Notes: a model not told the origin generated them from the letters alone. Shown: positions 17,894-27,069, numbered from the stretch's first letter. The stretch: 64,000 nucleotides of DNA from Pseudomonas sp. GOM6 (GCF_029537485.1 NZ_JARPUS010000003.1:62001-126000), one strand, 5' to 3'. Made by a program: numbers and translations.

Positions 17894-18826
17894 TTAGCCC
17901 CCATCAGCCACACGGATACGCTCAACAACACGCGAAGCAAGCTCGTCGGGACGGAACTTCGCCAGGAAGTCATCCGCGCCCACTTTCTTGACCATCGCCT
18001 GGTTAAACACACCGGAGAGCGAAGTATGCAGAATCACATGGAGATTCTGCATCCTCGGATCGGAGCGAATCTCCGCAGTAAGGGTATAGCCGTCCATCTC
18101 CGGCATTTCGATATCGGAGATCAACATTAGAAACTCTTCAGCCGGACTCTTACCCTCCTCGACCAGCTTATGCAGATACTCATAAGCCTCGCGACCATCG
18201 TTCAGCGCCACGACCTCGACACCAACGCTCTCCAGGCAACGCGACACCTGCTTGCGTGCCACCGAGGAGTCGTCGCAGATCAAAACACGCTTGGAAACGG
18301 CCTTGGCCTTGGTCTCGACATCCACCACGCCTTCCGAGATGGCCTCGGACATGGGAGCCACCTCGGCGAGGATCTTCTCGACATCGATGACTTCAACCAA
18401 ACGGTTGTCAACGCGCGTGACAGCCGTCAGATAGTGGTCGCGACCGGTGCCCTTGGGTGGCGGGTGAATTTCACCCCAGTTCATATTGACGATGCGCTCC
18501 ACCGAGCGCACCAGAAAACCCTGCACCTTGGTGTTGTACTCGGTGATGATCACAAAGCTGTTGCTGATGTCATCCAGGGCCGAGCGGCCGGTAGCCAGCG
18601 CCAGATCGAGAATCGGGATGGTGCCCCCACGGATGTTCGCCACGCCACGCACAACCTGGCTGGACTTGGGCATGATGGTGAGCTTGGGGCACTGCAGCAC
18701 CTCCTTCACCTTGAACACGTTGATGCCATACAGCTGCGGCCCATCCAGCCTGAACAGCAATAGTTCCAGACGGTTCTGACCCACCAGTTGGGTACGCTGG
18801 TTAACCGAGTCCAATACTCCGGCCAT
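17894..18826 (-). CDS. cheV: Chemotaxis coupling protein CheV
   Basis: Hybrid coupling protein of 310 residues: a CheW-like domain (about 15-165), then a receiver domain (about 178-305). The receiver shows the acidic pair in RVLICDDSSVARKQ, the phospho-acceptor region MLISDIEMPEMDG, and the conserved lysine in DDFLAKFRPDEL, so it should be phosphorylatable by CheA. It couples receptors to CheA and may act as a phosphate sink. The gene is divergent from flgA, with only 80 bases between them. Confidence 0.97.
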   Translation of the reverse strand: MAGVLDSVNQRTQLVGQNRLELLLFRLDGPQLYGINVFKVKEVLQCPKLTIMPKSSQVVRGVANIRGGTIPILDLALATGRSALDDISNSFVIITEYNTKVQGFLVRSVERIVNMNWGEIHPPPKGTGRDHYLTAVTRVDNRLVEVIDVEKILAEVAPMSEAISEGVVDVETKAKAVSKRVLICDDSSVARKQVSRCLESVGVEVVALNDGREAYEYLHKLVEEGKSPAEEFLMLISDIEMPEMDGYTLTAEIRSDPRMQNLHVILHTSLSGVFNQAMVKKVGADDFLAKFRPDELASRVVERIRVADGG

Positions 18827-18879
18827 GCCCAGACTCCTTATTCGTTCTGTTCGCCGCGCGTTCTGCTAAGCCTAGCAGG

Positions 18880-18895
18880 CGGCACGGGCCTTGCT
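18880..18895 (+). promoter_or_regulatory. Sigma-54 promoter of flgA
   Basis: CGGCACG, four bases, TTGCT matches the -24/-12 consensus at all key positions except the first base. The expected start lies around 18905-18908, which coincides with the annotated flgA ATG at 18907. Either the transcript is nearly leaderless or flgA starts further in. Confidence 0.8.
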
Positions 18896-18906
18896 TCGTC
18901 GAGTAC

Positions 18907-19665
18907 ATGAACGCACTTTCGACATTTTCCCGACGCATGATGGCAAAACGCTTCATCACTGCAGCTGTTTTACCTGCTTTGGGGCTACTCGGCTACCACT
19001 CGCCGTATGCGGCCACACAGACTCCGCCCGAGGAGCTTATCGGCGCCACAGAGGGCTTTCTTGAGTTTATGGTCGAAGACTATTTAGAGCGTAGCGAAAT
19101 CCGGGCGCGTCATGAGATTCACGTCAAACCTATCGACCCACGGTTACGACTGGCGGACTGCGACAGTGATCTGACACAACGACTGGAAAGCCCGGAGCAG
19201 CCTGTAGGGCGCGTCACCGTGAAGGTCAGCTGCGAGGGTAGTTCGCCGTGGAGCGTATACATCCCTGCCCAGGTACGCATTTTTCGTCCTGTCGCGGTAA
19301 TGAAGAACCCGCTCAAGCGCAACAGCATCATTGGTCCAGACGATGTGGCCATGATCGAGCAGGATGTCGGATTGCTCAATCGTGGCTACATCGTCGATCC
19401 AGCTCAGGCCATCGGCAAAAAACTGACGCGCCCAGCCCAGGCCGATCAGGTGCTGACGCCGTCGCAACTGCAGCTGGCAGAAAGTGTTCGCCGCGGCGAC
19501 CAAGTTGTTATCCTGGCCAGCAGCGCCGGCATCAGTGTGCGCATGCAGGGCGAAGCCCTGTCGGACGGGGCCCTGGGACAACAGATCAGCGTGCGTAATC
19601 TGAGCTCTCAGCGCGTGGTCAGAGCCCGCGTAACAGGGCCAGGCCAAGTAGAGGTACGACTGTAG
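18907..19665 (+). CDS. flgA: P-ring assembly chaperone FlgA
   Basis: Periplasmic chaperone of 252 residues needed for FlgI P-ring assembly. The C-terminal SAF-type region (about 130-250) contains NPLKRNSIIGPDDVAMIEQDVGLLNRGYIVDPAQAIGKKLTRP and ends VRNLSSQRVVRARVTGPGQVEVRL, as in other FlgA proteins. The signal peptide is best read as MMAKRFITAAVLPALGLLGYHSPYAA, beginning at residue 11. The start is uncertain: the first ATG lies at the predicted transcription start, and ATGs at 18937 or 18940 would fit the signal peptide but lack a clear ribosome site. Confidence 0.93.
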   Translation: MNALSTFSRRMMAKRFITAAVLPALGLLGYHSPYAATQTPPEELIGATEGFLEFMVEDYLERSEIRARHEIHVKPIDPRLRLADCDSDLTQRLESPEQPVGRVTVKVSCEGSSPWSVYIPAQVRIFRPVAVMKNPLKRNSIIGPDDVAMIEQDVGLLNRGYIVDPAQAIGKKLTRPAQADQVLTPSQLQLAESVRRGDQVVILASSAGISVRMQGEALSDGALGQQISVRNLSSQRVVRARVTGPGQVEVRL

Positions 19666-19733
19666 GCATGATTCTTGTAGTGCAATCTGGCGACGATTCC
19701 CTACACTGTGAAACAACACACACAATAACGCCC

Positions 19734-19760
19734 TAAAGTTTCGACGGAACTGGCCGAAAA
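19734..19760 (+). promoter_or_regulatory. Sigma-28 (FliA) promoter of flgM
   Basis: TAAA, exactly 15 bases, GCCGAAAA, one base off the FliA consensus. The start would be near 19767, about 32 bases before flgM. FliA activating its own anti-sigma gene is the known feedback in this system. Confidence 0.9.
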
Positions 19761-19798
19761 CCCGGTCAAGCGTCCAGATACCGTCCGAGGTTTTCAAC

Positions 19799-20140
19799 AT
19801 GGTTATCGACTTCAACCGGCTGAACAATGCCAACAACGCCGCCAATAGCGGGCGTACCGGCAATGCCCAGGCCAGCAGCCAGAATGAAGCCGTCAGCAAT
19901 ACCCAGCCCAATGCGGCCAAGGTTGCCGGCGAGCAAGCCGCAACCGGCAAGAGCGGAGAGTCAGTGCAGCTCAGCCGTGAGGCCCAACAATTGCAGAAAG
20001 CCAGCGACAAGCTGCGCGACCTGCCAACCGTAGACAAAGAGCGTGTCGCCAAACTGAAGCAAGCCATCGCCGATGGCAGCTATCAGGTCGACAGCCAGCG
20101 TGTAGCCAGCAAGCTGCTCGATTTCGAATCCCAGCGCTAG
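19799..20140 (+). CDS. flgM: Anti-sigma-28 factor FlgM
   Basis: FlgM, 113 residues, binds FliA (sigma-28) until hook completion allows FlgM export. The N terminus [10 protein letters not shown] and the unstructured Asn/Ala-rich first half are typical, and the sigma-binding C-terminal half reads [19 protein letters not shown] then [33 protein letters not shown]. Its GAGG ribosome site is well placed. It is followed 50 bases later by flgN. Confidence 0.95.
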   Translation: MVIDFNRLNNANNAANSGRTGNAQASSQNEAVSNTQPNAAKVAGEQAATGKSGESVQLSREAQQLQKASDKLRDLPTVDKERVAKLKQAIADGSYQVDSQRVASKLLDFESQR

Positions 20141-20190
20141 TTTCCGGGCTGCGCTGGGGGTGTTGGACGCCCAATCCCCAGAGCCCAAAG

Positions 20191-20658
20191 ATGCAAGACA
20201 ACGATCTGCTACAGCTTTTCAACGACGACATTGGCACCGCCAAGCAACTGCTTGAACTGATCAATGCCGAGTTCCAGGCGCTCGAAGCGCGCGATCTGCC
20301 CAGCCTGGAAAAGATTCTCGGCGAGAAACTCCCCCTCCTCAACCTGCTGGATCAGCACGGCACCGCACGCAGCACTCTGTTACGCCAGCAAGAGCTCAGC
20401 GCCGACAAGGCTGGCTTGGAGACGTTCGCCAGCCGTCGCAGTGATGGCGACGAGATTCTGACACGCAGCAATGAGCTCAGCCTTTTGCTTGAACAGTGCC
20501 GTGAAGCCAACCAGCGCAACGGCCGCCTGATTCGTGCCAACCAGGCCTCATTACAAAGCGTGCTCGGCATTCTTCGTGGCGGCGAAACACCCGGGCTCTA
20601 TGACAGCCGAGGCGGCGCCGCTAGAATCGGCCAGCAACGCCCACTCAGCCAAGCCTGA
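20191..20658 (+). CDS. flgN: Export chaperone FlgN
   Basis: FlgN-family chaperone of 155 residues for the junction proteins FlgK and FlgL. It is almost entirely helical, with DDIGTAKQLLELINAEFQALEARDLPSLEKILGEKLPLLNLL in the first half and NELSLLLEQCREANQRNGRLIRANQASLQSVLGILRG in the second, and a disordered tail (TPGLYDSRGGAARIGQQ) that resembles the client-binding end of other FlgN proteins. It sits directly after flgM, as in other pseudomonads. Confidence 0.93.
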   Translation: MQDNDLLQLFNDDIGTAKQLLELINAEFQALEARDLPSLEKILGEKLPLLNLLDQHGTARSTLLRQQELSADKAGLETFASRRSDGDEILTRSNELSLLLEQCREANQRNGRLIRANQASLQSVLGILRGGETPGLYDSRGGAARIGQQRPLSQA

Positions 20659-20740
20659 GATATAACAAGCACAGGGACATACAGGCATTCTGCCAGTATG
20701 CTAGTGCCGCAGTATTTTGTGCCCTGGAGACTTCCGGACC

Positions 20741-21481
20741 GTGTCCAACCCATTTCAAGAGGAAGATGGCCCACAGCCGCCCAAGGTTCTAACCGCACCC
20801 TTGGAAATCTTCGCCAACCTGCGCCTGTTGCAACAGAGCAGAGACCCGCTGCTGATTACATTCAAGGATCGTAATCAACGCTTTCAAACCTATCTGGTAG
20901 AGGTCAATCGCGAACGCGGCCTGATCGCTCTGGACGAAATGATGCCCAGCGATGGCGAGCGCTACCTGCAAAATGACGAGCCCTTCCGCGTCGAGGGCTT
21001 CCATGATGGCGTACGCATCGCTTGGGATTGCGAAGACCCGGTGAGCATCGGTGAGCTTGGAGGTGCACGCTGCTACTGGGGGCACATGCCCGAGCGGGTT
21101 ATCTACCACCAGCGCCGCAACGCTTTCCGCGCCACGCTGGGCGCAGGCCAGCCGGTGACGGTCGAGCTATCGGGCAACCGCCTTACACCAGCACTCAGCG
21201 GCCACCTGCTGGATATTTCCGCCACGGGCTGCCGCCTGCGTTTTGCTGGCAATGTCAGCGGCCGCCTGCAGGCCGGTCAGGTCTATGAGCGCTTTAGCGC
21301 CCAGCTGCCGATCGGCCCGTTGACCACCGCCGTGGAAATGCGCCACGCCCACTACGATGAGAAGGTCGACGTGACCTTTGTGGGCCTGCGCTTCCACCGT
21401 ATGAACGGCCTGGAGCAACGCCACGTCGAACGCTACGTGTACCAACTACAACGTGAAGCCAGACGCGACGATCCGTTATGA
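20741..21481 (+). CDS. flgZ: Flagellar brake protein FlgZ (YcgR-type PilZ)
   Basis: Cyclic-di-GMP-responsive flagellar brake of about 246 residues. An N-terminal YcgR domain (about 20-110) is followed by a PilZ domain with both binding motifs: QRRNAFR (R-x-x-x-R) and DISATGCRL (D/N-x-S-x-x-G). When loaded with c-di-GMP, YcgR-type proteins act on the motor or stators to reduce swimming. The start is taken as GTG at 20741, giving [10 protein letters not shown], with GGAG upstream; a TTG at 20717 is also open. It ends in a small terminator at 21486-21507. Confidence 0.92.
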   Translation: MSNPFQEEDGPQPPKVLTAPLEIFANLRLLQQSRDPLLITFKDRNQRFQTYLVEVNRERGLIALDEMMPSDGERYLQNDEPFRVEGFHDGVRIAWDCEDPVSIGELGGARCYWGHMPERVIYHQRRNAFRATLGAGQPVTVELSGNRLTPALSGHLLDISATGCRLRFAGNVSGRLQAGQVYERFSAQLPIGPLTTAVEMRHAHYDEKVDVTFVGLRFHRMNGLEQRHVERYVYQLQREARRDDPL

Positions 21482-21485
21482 CCAG

Positions 21486-21507
21486 GAAGCCACCGCAAGG
21501 TGGCTTC
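21486..21507 (+). terminator. Terminator after flgZ
   Basis: GAAGCCACC-GCAA-GGTGGCTTC, a perfect 9-base-pair stem with a GCAA tetraloop, followed by TTCAT. It starts 5 bases after the flgZ stop. Because the gene on the other side converges, it may serve both strands. Confidence 0.75.
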
Positions 21508-21513
21508 TTCATC

Positions 21514-22857
21514 TCAGGCCTGACTACCCAGAACCCGCCGCTCCCAGGGTGTGATTTCGTCCAGGTAGCTCATCAACTCCATTTCCTTGACCGCGCAATA
21601 GCCCTGGATGAACTCCTCGCCAAACCACTGGCGAGCCAGCGTACTACTGCGCAAACGCTGCAATGCCGCGTGCAAGGTGCAGGGCAGACTGAGCTCATCT
21701 GGTACGGCAAAATCACCCTGAATGGCGGCAGAGGGCTGCAGCTCGTTCAACAGGCCATGCAGACCTGCGGCCAGGCTGGCCGCAATGGCCAGATAGGGGT
21801 TTGCATCGGCACCCGGCAGGCGATTCTCAACCCGCCTTGCCGCAGGCCCGCTGGCCGGAATACGTAGACCGGCAGCACGGTTGTCATGCGACCAGCAGGC
21901 ATTGTTCGGCGAAGCATAGGGATGGCAAAGACGCTGATAGGAATTCACATGCGGGGCGAATAGCAGCGTGAAGTCGGCGAGAGCCGCTTGCTGACCGCCC
22001 AGGAAGTGGAAGAACGCTGGCGAAGCCTCACCACCGGCGGCCGTAAAGATATTGCGCCCACTGCCCTGCTCTACCACGCTCTGGTGGATATGCATGGAGC
22101 TGCCCGCCGTATGCGGCAGCGGCTTGGCCATGCAAACCACGGCCAGACCATGCTTGAGACCAATTTCCTTGAGCATGTGTTTGAACAGGAAGGTCTGATC
22201 GGCGACCAGCAGTGGATCGCCATGCAGCAGATTGATCTCGAACTGGCTGACCCCCATTTCGTGCATGAAGGTATCGCGCGGCAAACCCAGCGCCTCCATG
22301 CACTTGTAGACCTCGCTGAAGAACGGTCGCAGGCCATTACCCGAAGAGACACTGAACGCCGAGCAGCCACTTTCGCGGCTGCCGTCCAGTCCCAGCGGTG
22401 GGCGAAATGGTTGTTGCGGGTCCTGCGGACGCTCGAAGACGAAAAACTCCAGCTCAGTTGCCACAACGGGCTGCCAGCCTCGCTCGGCATAAGCACCCAC
22501 TACACGCTTGAGCAGGCCTCGGGTCGACAATCCGGAGCTGCGGCCATCCAGTTCATCGGCATCACAGATCGCCAAGGCCCGGCGCGGCTCGCTCCAGGGC
22601 AAAATGAAGACGCGTTCATCCGTCGTGGTCAGCGCCAAGTCGCCATCGTCGCTGCCGTAGAACCGTGACTCCGGATAGCCCCCCATGATGCACTGCAGCA
22701 ATACGCCACGCGCCAGTTGCAGGCGCCGCCCTTCGAGAAAGCCCGCGGCAGTCATCACCTTGCCCCGCGGCACGCCATTGAGGTCGGCGGTGACACATTC
22801 GACTTCATCTATTCCGATCAGGCGCTCGGCTAGCGTACTGCGGCCGTCGTTGCTCAT
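21514..22857 (-). CDS. Glutamine-synthetase-family gamma-glutamylpolyamine synthetase
   Basis: Glutamine synthetase fold, 447 residues. It resembles the PuuA/PauA class that ligates glutamate to putrescine or other polyamines with ATP, the first step of the gamma-glutamyl polyamine pathway. GS signatures include VVATELEFFVFE (metal-binding Glu), MHEMGVSQFEINLLHGDPL, AGSSMHIHQS and ENRLPGADANPYLAIAASLAAGL. The frame is open 20 codons further upstream, but MSNDGRSTLAERL is the natural start with AAGGA upstream. The substrate cannot be told from sequence; PauA paralogues in pseudomonads differ in polyamine preference. The gene stands alone, convergent with flgZ. Confidence 0.82.
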   Translation of the reverse strand: MSNDGRSTLAERLIGIDEVECVTADLNGVPRGKVMTAAGFLEGRRLQLARGVLLQCIMGGYPESRFYGSDDGDLALTTTDERVFILPWSEPRRALAICDADELDGRSSGLSTRGLLKRVVGAYAERGWQPVVATELEFFVFERPQDPQQPFRPPLGLDGSRESGCSAFSVSSGNGLRPFFSEVYKCMEALGLPRDTFMHEMGVSQFEINLLHGDPLLVADQTFLFKHMLKEIGLKHGLAVVCMAKPLPHTAGSSMHIHQSVVEQGSGRNIFTAAGGEASPAFFHFLGGQQAALADFTLLFAPHVNSYQRLCHPYASPNNACWSHDNRAAGLRIPASGPAARRVENRLPGADANPYLAIAASLAAGLHGLLNELQPSAAIQGDFAVPDELSLPCTLHAALQRLRSSTLARQWFGEEFIQGYCAVKEMELMSYLDEITPWERRVLGSQA

Positions 22858-22980
22858 TGAATTTTTATCCTTGTTAGCGCGTATGCCGCAGCGCGGCGAT
22901 CCGTACAAAATACGCATCGGCCGTTCGAAATATCAAGCAGGCAGAGAGGACTATTGAAAAGACAGAAGAAAACCGCAGGC

Positions 22981-23220
22981 TCAGCGCAGGAAAGCCACTA
23001 CTTGATCGGCGTCAAAGGGCCAACCGAGCTCGGCTCCAGTGTCGCAACGACGCAGCACGGGAATACGCAAACCGTATTGCTCGACCCAGTCCTCACGCTC
23101 GGCAATATCCACCAACTCGACCAGCAGGCCGTGCTCGACGAAGGGCATGAGCAATGACTCCGCCACCTCGCAGAGGTGGCAGCCCAGGGTTCCATAGAGT
23201 TGGCATTCCGGCAGCATCAC
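22981..23220 (-). CDS. Glutaredoxin-like small thiol protein
   Basis: Protein of 79 residues with a glutaredoxin/thioredoxin-like fold. Visible features are the beta-alpha start CQLYGTLGCHLCEVAESLL with a C-x-x-C pair (Cys14, Cys17) and the cis-proline region YGLRIPVLRR. Such proteins (formerly DUF836) are common in gammaproteobacteria, and few have known partners. It lies between the polyamine ligase and the DUF5610 gene, 43 bases after the latter. Confidence 0.8.
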   Translation of the reverse strand: MMLPECQLYGTLGCHLCEVAESLLMPFVEHGLLVELVDIAEREDWVEQYGLRIPVLRRCDTGAELGWPFDADQVVAFLR

Positions 23221-23263
23221 AAGGGTCTCAGGCTAAACGTAGAGACGCAGTCTAACACCGGCC

Positions 23264-24391
23264 TTATTCACCAGCCGGCAGCAACCCCTGCAGGCCGTCG
23301 AGCAGACGCTGGTTAAGCTTCTGGGCCTTGTCCAGCATGCCTTCGCTAAAGCGCTCGTCCAGAGCAAAACCGCCCTCCAACAGTTGCTCCAGCATGTCTT
23401 TGCCATCTTCGGCCACGGCGTCTGCGCTGCGCAGTGCATCCAGCAGGCCACGGGCATAGTCCACCAGGCTGTCGTTGACTGCACTGGCGGCCTGGCCGCC
23501 CTGCTGAGCGACGGTGCTGTATGCATCGGTAGCCTGGCGCACCGTGGTCTGGGTCAGGCGCAGGGACATCGAGGCCAACTGGGAACCATCCATGTCCAGT
23601 TGCAGGGCACGGTCGAAAGCGCCCGCCAGATCACCGGCATAGAATTGATCGGACAGCTCGCGTACCTGGCCGAACAGATCTTCCAGCGCCGCACGCTCTT
23701 CTGCGTCCAGCTCACCTTCGACCTGGACCTGGAAACCACCGATCTGCAAGCTGCCGGAGGAACGGGAGGAAGCCGCCAGCGTGGTGCTGCCGTCACTGGC
23801 AACGACAGCGCTGCTCTGCGACCAACTGGCCGAAGCGGCGGCCACCGAAATACGCAGGCGATCACCGTCGCGTGTCGTTACCTGCAAATCGAAGGTTTCC
23901 GCGCGTGCGGCAACACGCTCGCTATAAGCTGCCGCAGCAAGGAGACCGGACTCAGCAGCCTGAGGCTGACCACCGTAGCTACGCTCCAGCCCCTGAAAAC
24001 CTTTCTGGATCTTGTCATAGGTGGTGTCGATATCATCCGCCACCTTGCCCTTGAGCACGCCCATGCCGTCGAGGATCTTGCGTGCCTCGGCAAACCCCTT
24101 TTCCACCCCCTGACGGGCCTGCGCCAGCAGGCTTTCCAGCTTGGCCGGGGCCGCACCGGAAGCTGCCTCACTCTGCAGGCGCTGCTCGATAAAACCCAGA
24201 ACCCGGTCCGCAACCTTGTCCGGAGTGAAGTCTTCGCCCTTGCCATTCAGTGTGCCCGGCTCCATGCCCAGCCGCTCCGCCAGGCGGTTGGCCAACGTAT
24301 TCTGCGCGTCCGCCAGGGTACGAGCGACGGTCGGATTCGTCGGCAACGCGGAGCGAGAGAGTGATGGGGTTAGAGAGGCCAGTGGGTTCAT
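23264..24391 (-). CDS. DUF5610 domain protein of unknown function
   Basis: Protein of 375 residues. The first third matches the pattern of DUF5610 proteins: repeated helices with TLADAQNTLANRLAERLGMEPGTL, DFTPDKVADRVLGFIEQRL, QARQGVEKGFAEARKILDGMGVLKGKVADDIDTTYDKIQKGFQGLE. The middle holds a small beta-rich domain (ETFDLQVTTRDGDRLRISVAAASASWS), and the end is helical. It has no signal peptide or membrane segment. DUF5610 proteins are often encoded near flagellar genes in pseudomonads, but no function is established. Alanine and Ser-rich composition suggests a long, flexible shape. Confidence 0.75.
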   Translation of the reverse strand: MNPLASLTPSLSRSALPTNPTVARTLADAQNTLANRLAERLGMEPGTLNGKGEDFTPDKVADRVLGFIEQRLQSEAASGAAPAKLESLLAQARQGVEKGFAEARKILDGMGVLKGKVADDIDTTYDKIQKGFQGLERSYGGQPQAAESGLLAAAAYSERVAARAETFDLQVTTRDGDRLRISVAAASASWSQSSAVVASDGSTTLAASSRSSGSLQIGGFQVQVEGELDAEERAALEDLFGQVRELSDQFYAGDLAGAFDRALQLDMDGSQLASMSLRLTQTTVRQATDAYSTVAQQGGQAASAVNDSLVDYARGLLDALRSADAVAEDGKDMLEQLLEGGFALDERFSEGMLDKAQKLNQRLLDGLQGLLPAGE

Positions 24392-24552
24392 AGCGGCATA
24401 CCTGAGCAGGACATCAACTCGATTGACGGCCTACGGCCGAAAAACTTGAGCCTGGCCTGACCAACGGCCATCTTTGCCAATAGCAATTGCCCAAGATCAT
24501 GGACGATCCCCCTCAGGTTAGGCATGCTCGCCCCGGCCTCAGGAGAAAGCCC

Positions 24553-26511
24553 TTGTTCACCGACCTGCTGATCATCCTCGCCTGTTCCCTGCTGATCATT
24601 GCCCTGTTCCGGCGCCTAAGCCTGCCCGCCGTCCTGGGCTATCTGTGCGTCGGCCTGCTGGTCGGGCCCGCAGCGTTGGACTGGATCAGCTCCAGCAAAG
24701 ACCTGCCCCACCTCGCCGAGCTGGGTGTCGTGTTCCTGCTGTTCACCCTGGGCCTGGAATTCTCCCTGCCGCGCATGCTTGCCCTGCGTAACACGGTATT
24801 CGGCCTGGGCAGCGCGCAAGTCGCACTGTGTGGCGCAGCGCTGGGTGGTGCGCTGTGGTTGAGCGGCATCGCGCCAACAACCGCAGCTCTGCTGGGCCTG
24901 GGGCTGGCCTTGTCGTCCACCGCCATCGTCGGCAAGGAACTGGTCAGCCTCGGCGAGGTGTTCAGCGACCACGGGCAGAACGCCATGGGCGTTTTGCTGC
25001 TGCAGGACCTGGTTGCCGTCATGCTGCTGACACTGGTACCCACGCTGGCCGGCGGCAACGAAGCCCCTTGGTACTGGAGCATTCCATGGACACTGGGCAA
25101 AGCCCTGCTGCTCTTTTTCGGTTTGTTGCTCGCCAGTCGCTGGCTGCTGCCCAAGCTCTTCCATGAAGTGGCTCAGGCCCACTCGGCAGAACTGTTTGTC
25201 ATGCTCGCTCTGGTCATTGTCCTGCTCACCGCCTGGTTGACGCACCTGCTCGGTCTGTCCATGGCCCTGGGCGCCTTTCTTGCCGGCATGCTGCTGGGGG
25301 AAAGCCACTATCGACACCAGATCGAAGCGGACATCCGCCCCTTCCGGGACATCCTGCTCGGCTTGTTTTTCGTCAGCGTCGGCATGCTGATCGACCTGCG
25401 CCTGTTTGCCGAACAAGGCCTGAGCATTGCCCTGATCACCCTAATGCTGCTGGGCATCAAGGGCGGCCTGGTCGCCTTGATCGTACGCCTACGCGGCGAC
25501 TCGGGCGAAACCGCCTGGCGCACGGGCCTGGCGCTCGCGCAGGCTGGCGAATTCTTCTTCGCTCTGGTCGCCCTGATGCGTCAGCACGCGCTGCTGGATC
25601 CACATGTTGCCGGCCTGTTACTGGCTGCGGCCTTCTGCTCCATGGCCCTGACACCACTGCTGCTGCGCGCTGCCCCACGGCTGGCGGCACGCCTGCGACG
25701 CGCGCCGAGCGCCGAAAGCCGACTGGAAGAAATCAGCAGCCGCAGCGCCGAGTTGCATGACCATACGGTGATCTGTGGCTATGGCCGCGTCGGCCAGTCC
25801 ATAGGCCGTTTCCTGCAACGTGAAGGGCAAGCATTTATCGCCCTGGATGACGACCCCGTACGTGTCGAAGAGGCCAGTGCCGGTGAAAACAACGTGCATT
25901 TCGGCGACTCGCGTCGTCGCGATCTGCTGATCGCTGTCGGTATCGCCCGTGCTCGCCTGCTGGTGATAGCCGTGGACAAGACCGATATTGCCCTGGCGAT
26001 CATCACCGAAGCACGCCAGCAATGTCCGCAGCTGCAGATTCTGGTGCGCACCCGCGATGACAGCCGCCTGGCTGAACTGCAGGCCGCCGGCGCCAACGAA
26101 GTGGTACCGGAGTTACTGGAGTCCAGCCTGATGCTGGCCTCCCATGCACTGGTCATGCTCGGCATCCCGCAGAGCCAGGTGCAGGCTCATCTGGATGAAG
26201 TGCGCAGCAACCGCTATCGCCTGCTGCATGGTTTCTATCATGGCGCCCAGGCCAACCTGCTCAGCGCCCAGGGCCAGGAGCGGCGCCTGCTGCATGCGGT
26301 CAATCTGCCGGATGAGGCACATGCCTGCGGCCACTGTGCCAACGAGCTGGGCCTGGAAGAGCTGGGTCTGGAAATCCAGGCAGTACGCCGCGACGGTATC
26401 GACCTGCCGCTGGAAGGCCGGCCAGCCCTGCATCCCGGCGATACGGTGCTGCTCTCCGGGCCGCTACAGGCCATCGAAGCCGGTGAAGCTCGCTTGCTGA
26501 GTGGCGACTGA
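24553..26511 (+). CDS. KefB/KefC-type monovalent cation:proton antiporter
   Basis: CPA2-family antiporter of 652 residues. About 12 membrane helices (residues 1-390) include the GLALSSTAIVGKELVSLGEVFSDHGQNAMGVLLLQDLVAV region with the exchange Asp. An RCK/TrkA-N domain follows, with the Rossmann motif VICGYGRVGQSIGRFL near residue 405, and a TrkA-C domain ends the protein (VNLPDEAHACGHCANELGLEELGLEIQAVRRDG). The start is taken as TTG at 24553, with AGGAG at ideal distance just before a membrane helix; the frame is open another 22 codons. The substrate, K+ or Na+, is not clear, and no KefF/KefG-type ancillary gene is adjacent. Confidence 0.85.
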   Translation: MFTDLLIILACSLLIIALFRRLSLPAVLGYLCVGLLVGPAALDWISSSKDLPHLAELGVVFLLFTLGLEFSLPRMLALRNTVFGLGSAQVALCGAALGGALWLSGIAPTTAALLGLGLALSSTAIVGKELVSLGEVFSDHGQNAMGVLLLQDLVAVMLLTLVPTLAGGNEAPWYWSIPWTLGKALLLFFGLLLASRWLLPKLFHEVAQAHSAELFVMLALVIVLLTAWLTHLLGLSMALGAFLAGMLLGESHYRHQIEADIRPFRDILLGLFFVSVGMLIDLRLFAEQGLSIALITLMLLGIKGGLVALIVRLRGDSGETAWRTGLALAQAGEFFFALVALMRQHALLDPHVAGLLLAAAFCSMALTPLLLRAAPRLAARLRRAPSAESRLEEISSRSAELHDHTVICGYGRVGQSIGRFLQREGQAFIALDDDPVRVEEASAGENNVHFGDSRRRDLLIAVGIARARLLVIAVDKTDIALAIITEARQQCPQLQILVRTRDDSRLAELQAAGANEVVPELLESSLMLASHALVMLGIPQSQVQAHLDEVRSNRYRLLHGFYHGAQANLLSAQGQERRLLHAVNLPDEAHACGHCANELGLEELGLEIQAVRRDGIDLPLEGRPALHPGDTVLLSGPLQAIEAGEARLLSGD

Positions 26512-27069
26512 TCAGGCGCCCGCGGCTTCCAGCAGCACTTTGGCCGCCGCCCTGGCTTGCAGGGCCTGATCTCCAGGCCCCTGAATGTGGGCCATGCTCA
26601 GCGCACCTTCGAGCAGAAACTGCAGCTGCGCCGCCAGTGCCTGCGCCTGGGCAACGCCCAGCGCCTGCAACAACTCGCGAAAGTGCTCGGCAAATGCGGC
26701 CTTGAAGGCAGCCGCCTGGCGATGGATCGGGTGATCGTGGTCATGAAACTCAGCGGCGGCATTGATGAAACTGCAGCCGCAGAAGTCGTCCTGGTGAATC
26801 CATTCATGCAGGCCATCGAAACTCTTCAGTAACGCCTCTCGCGGCGGCAAGGCCGCACGGAGCTGGCGCAGGCCCTCCAGCGTCGCCTGCCCGCGCTGCT
26901 CCAGCACCGCCAGGATCAGTTCGTCCTTAGAGCGGAAGTGCTTGTACAGCGTCATCTTGGCAACCCCGGACTCCGCCAGGATGCGGTCGATGCCCGTGGC
27001 GTGGTAGCCCTCACGGGCAAACAGGCCCTGGGCCGTACTGATCAGTTGTTCGCGCTTGTTCGATGCCAT
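26512..27069 (-). CDS. TetR-family transcriptional repressor
   Basis: TetR-type regulator of 185 residues. The HTH at the N terminus reads REQLISTAQGLFAREGYHATGIDRILAESGVAKMTLYKHFRSKDELILAVL, the canonical TetR DNA-binding domain. The C-terminal part has DDFCGCSFINAAAEF, where two cysteines could sense electrophiles, as in other regulators of glutathione-linked genes. The start MASNKREQL has GGGAGGG upstream; an open extension of 43 codons is rejected. It is divergent from the GST gene, with a perfect operator-like palindrome between them. Confidence 0.9.
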   Translation of the reverse strand: MASNKREQLISTAQGLFAREGYHATGIDRILAESGVAKMTLYKHFRSKDELILAVLEQRGQATLEGLRQLRAALPPREALLKSFDGLHEWIHQDDFCGCSFINAAAEFHDHDHPIHRQAAAFKAAFAEHFRELLQALGVAQAQALAAQLQFLLEGALSMAHIQGPGDQALQARAAAKVLLEAAGA

